Source: Sarcophilus harrisii
Lineage: Eukaryota; Chordata; Mammalia; Dasyuromorphia; Dasyuridae
Reading direction: 5' to 3'
Assembly (NCBI RefSeq): GCF_902635505.1
Contig: NC_045432.1
Location: 6,135,275-6,199,274, forward strand
DNA: 64,000 nt
Part shown: piece after piece, positions 61,445 through 64,000 of the stretch
How positions within the stretch are numbered: the first letter of the stretch is position 1
How the letters are laid out: the number at the start of each line of letters is the position of its first letter
Notes under the pieces: model-generated
What the model was told of the DNA's origin: nothing
Seen by the model: the letters and a program-made list of their open reading frames with translations, nothing else
Databases searched by the model: none
Made by a program: the position numbers and the translations under genes

Positions 61445-62022
61445 TGTGACCTCTCAGGTAATCATACCTGCCTTGGTGATGGAATCACCTGCCTAGCCTG
61501 TACATAGCTTGCTGTTTCCAAGCTGTACTTTCCCAGGCGTTCTGGCCTGCTCAATCTGCACTCAGTTTGCAGCAATTTGTGTCATTCTGACCTGGCACAA
61601 ACCCCCATTCCAGTCTGCTCATTGGCCGGCAGAGGCCGGGAAGCTTCGGGAGTACGGAGATGTCATGAGAACAGAATTTGCATGAATGAAAAGCCACCTG
61701 CCCAGATAGGAGGAGAGACAGTGTGTCTGAGAATGCTAAAGTTTCTCCTTGAACCCAGCTTTCTCATGGTCCCTTCATAGACTGACTGATTTGTCTACTT
61801 TTTGTTTTCATTTGTGTTTCCTTAGCAACATTGTGGTTAGAAAGCATGTAAGAGTGCAATCAGTGCTAATGAAGAGCTCTGTCTCTGGTCTCTTCTTGAG
61901 AGAGGCGGCACTTTGGAAAGAACACCGGTGTCTGTCTTTCTTTTCCTCTCCCTTTTCATGGTTTCTGTGAGAGCCAGAACAGCTGGTCTGATTTATGGCA
62001 TTTTCATGGGTTGGGCATTCCA
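61445..62022 (+). mobile_element. LTR-like insert related to the tRNA-Lys ERV fragment
   Basis: About 570 bp of non-minisatellite sequence. Its last about 80 bp (CTGTCTTTCTTTTCCTCTCC, TTTTCATGGTTTCTGTGAGA, AACAGCTGG) resemble in opposite orientation the LTR end at 55.84-55.93 kb. This suggests a remnant solo LTR of the same betaretrovirus-like family. The remaining part has no recognised gene. Confidence 0.5.
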
Positions 62023-64000
62023 CAGACCTCCATGGAGGCTTTTGGGCCCTGATCTCCATGGGGGGGGGTCTCTAAAAATCATGGGGGGGGTCTGTCCTCA
62101 TCCCCATGGGAGTCTGTAGCCTAGATTTCTATGAGAGGTCTCTGCCACTGATGTCTGTGGGAGGACGCCAACACTAATCTCCATGTCAGGTCTCTGCTCC
62201 TGGTCGCTATAAGGACGCCCCGCTCTGGAGAGCTTTGGACCTTGATCTCCATGGAGAATCTCTCTTTTTGATGTTCATGAAGGTTCTCTGCCCCCGGGGG
62301 CTGCTGTGACTCAGATTTTGAGGGGAGACCTCTGCCACTGGTCTCAATAGGGAGTCTGTGTCCCTAATATTCATAAGGGGGATGGCTTGTGGGGTCTTGC
62401 ACCCTGATCTCCATGCAGGATCTCTGAATTTCATCTCCACAGGGATTCTGTGATCATAGTCTCCATGGGGGGTCTCTGACCATAAACTCCATAAGCAGTC
62501 TGTCTCTGATCTCAGATGAGGGTCTTTGCCCATGGTTTCCATGGGGGTTATCTACCCCTGAATTTTATGAGGGTTCTCCACCCCTAAATGCCAAATGGGT
62601 CTTGTGACCTGATCACCATGGGGGGGTTTCTGCTTCTTATATCCATGGGGGGGTCCACTCATCCTTATGGGGGTTTCCATACCTGATTTTCATGTAAGCT
62701 TTGTACCTCTGATCTCCATGGGGATCTCTGACACTGATCTCCTAGTGGGAACTCTGATTCGAACATCCATGAGGGTCTCCTCTGATCTCCAAGTAGGGTC
62801 TCTCACCCTGATCTCAATGCAGGATCTCTGACTCTAATCTCCATAAAGTTCTGTGACTCTGATTTCTATGGAGGGGGGTCTGCCTGTGATCTCCATGGTG
62901 GTCTTTGCCCCTGATTTCCATGGACAGTCTATGAACCTGAACTCCATGGTATGTCCTTGCATCTCATCTTCATGGGGAATCAATGCCTATGATCTTCATG
63001 GTGAGTCTCCTGCCCTGATGTTCATAGAGCTTCTCAGTCCCTTCCATGTCTTAGAACCTGATCTCCATGGGTGGAATCTGCCACAATAGCCCTGCCACCC
63101 TTTATTCCTTACATATTTCTCTATCCTTCTCCATGACCTGATCTTTTCCCCTAATTTCCCTGTGAAACTTTGCCCTCATCTCCACACATTCTGCTGCCCC
63201 CTTCTACCATCTCTTCTTTTTCTTCAGTCTTCTTCAGAGGTCTTCAGCTCTCTATCCACCATCTGTTAGTGAATCTCCTGTGGAGAAATCCATGGTGGGG
63301 CTTTGTCCTTGATATCCATGGAGGATCTCTTTCCTTGGGGGGATCTGTAGCCCTTATCTCCATGGGAGGCCTCTTTACTGTGAAGGGGCTTTCTGACAGG
63401 GATCTTTATAAGAAATCTCTGACCCCAACGTCCATGGGGATTCTCTGACCCTGGTTTTTATAATCAGTCTCTGAATTTAATCTCCATTCGGGGATCTCTG
63501 TCATTGGCGTCCATTAAGGGTCTCTTTTCTCGGTGGGTCTATGATCAGTGGATCACCATTGGGAGTCTCTGATCTAACCTCCACGGGGTGTCTCTAAATA
63601 TGATCTACATAGGCGGTCTGTCTCTGATCTCATTTGAGAGAGTTTGTGCTGATTTCAAAGAAGGGGATCTCCGACCTTGATCTCCATATGTGGTCTCTTT
63701 TTTTGGTCTCCATGGTTTGTCTGTATCCCTGACCTCCATGGGGAAGGGGGTCTTGGACCCAGATGTCCATGAAAGGTCCACCTCTCATCTTCACGGGAGG
63801 TGGCTGAGCTGAATTGCCAAGCGGTGTCTCTGCCACTGATTTCCATAGGGAGATTCCAACACAAATCTCCATGTGAGGTCTTTTCCCCTGGTTTGTATAA
63901 GGGGGCACTGTCGAGGGGGGCCGATATCTCCATGTGTAGTCTCCAACACTAATCTCTAGGTAAGGTCTCTGACACTGGTCTCCACAAGGGGCTCTGGCCC
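62023..64000 (+). repeat. Type A minisatellite, forward, running off the window
   Basis: Forward units with a long module at about 63075-63275. The array continues past the right edge. Confidence 0.88.
63075..63275 (+). repeat. Recurring about 210-bp module (representative copy)
   Basis: Non-24-bp element embedded in type A arrays. Order: GCCACAATAGCCCTGCCACC; TTATTCCTTACATATTTCTC; CATGACCTGATCTTTTCCCC; AATTTCCCTGTGAAACTTTG; CTCCACACATTCTGCTGCCC; then a T-rich stretch and CTTCAGCTCTCTATCC. I count about 16 full or partial copies: forward at 1.26, 3.25, 7.45, 9.85, 43.55, 44.19, 47.26, 50.90, 56.05, 56.93, 58.35 and 63.08 kb; reverse at 2.22, 2.88, 6.72 and 46.34 kb. It has no tail, no open frame and no duplicated flanks, so it is not a recognised transposon. 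Confidence 0.85.

Overview
The window looks like nuclear DNA from a marsupial, probably an Australian one. This rests on several marsupial L1 3' ends of one family, a WSINE1-type tRNA-derived SINE at about 59.1-59.3 kb, and a clear vertebrate C2H2 zinc-finger gene with GT-AG introns. There are no bacterial features. The species-level statement is inference.

Most of the window is one very large, degenerate minisatellite. Its basic unit is about 24 bp (core GATCTCCATGGGG followed by TCTCTGACCCT or TCTGTCCCT, commonly drifting to 24-30 bp). It fills roughly 1-3.8, 6.1-22.9, 43.5-49.0, 50.5-53.0, 54.4-55.3, 55.9-61.4 and 62.0-64.0 kb. Two flavours are visible. Type A, at both ends, carries a recurring module of about 210 bp and flips orientation several times. 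Type B, 11.0-22.9 kb, has a strongly G-rich plus strand, lacks that module and instead repeats a short TTGCTTCACATTTACTGG element. Within type B, 12.7-18.1 kb looks eroded in a way that suggests poor consensus sequence.

The only convincing host gene lies in a 5 kb island at 30.0-35.1 kb. It is a spliced paralogue of WIZ, the widely-interspaced zinc finger partner of G9a/GLP and CtBP. A CpG island is followed by a coding region in two exons (31061-32534 and 33109-34133, 832 codons in frame across the intron) and an AATAAA at 35099. It keeps the inter-finger sequence and a CtBP-type PLNLS motif, but has lost or damaged several of the WIZ fingers.

The gene is bracketed by two same-family, minus-strand, tRNA-Pro-primed endogenous retrovirus fossils (22.9-29.8 and 35.3-43.5 kb). 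A third, plus-strand fragment of the family sits at 3.8-6.1 kb. Other fossils are a betaretrovirus-like (tRNA-Lys) fragment at 55.3-55.9 kb, an LTR-like piece at 61.4-62.0 kb and a probable solo LTR at 59.9-60.4 kb. At least nine L1 insertions punctuate the array and the ERVs, several with clean target-site duplications, two with 5' inversions, and one nested inside another inside an ERV.

The many short reading frames elsewhere come from the minisatellite unit, whose length is a multiple of three and which offers ATG on both strands. I do not regard them as genes.
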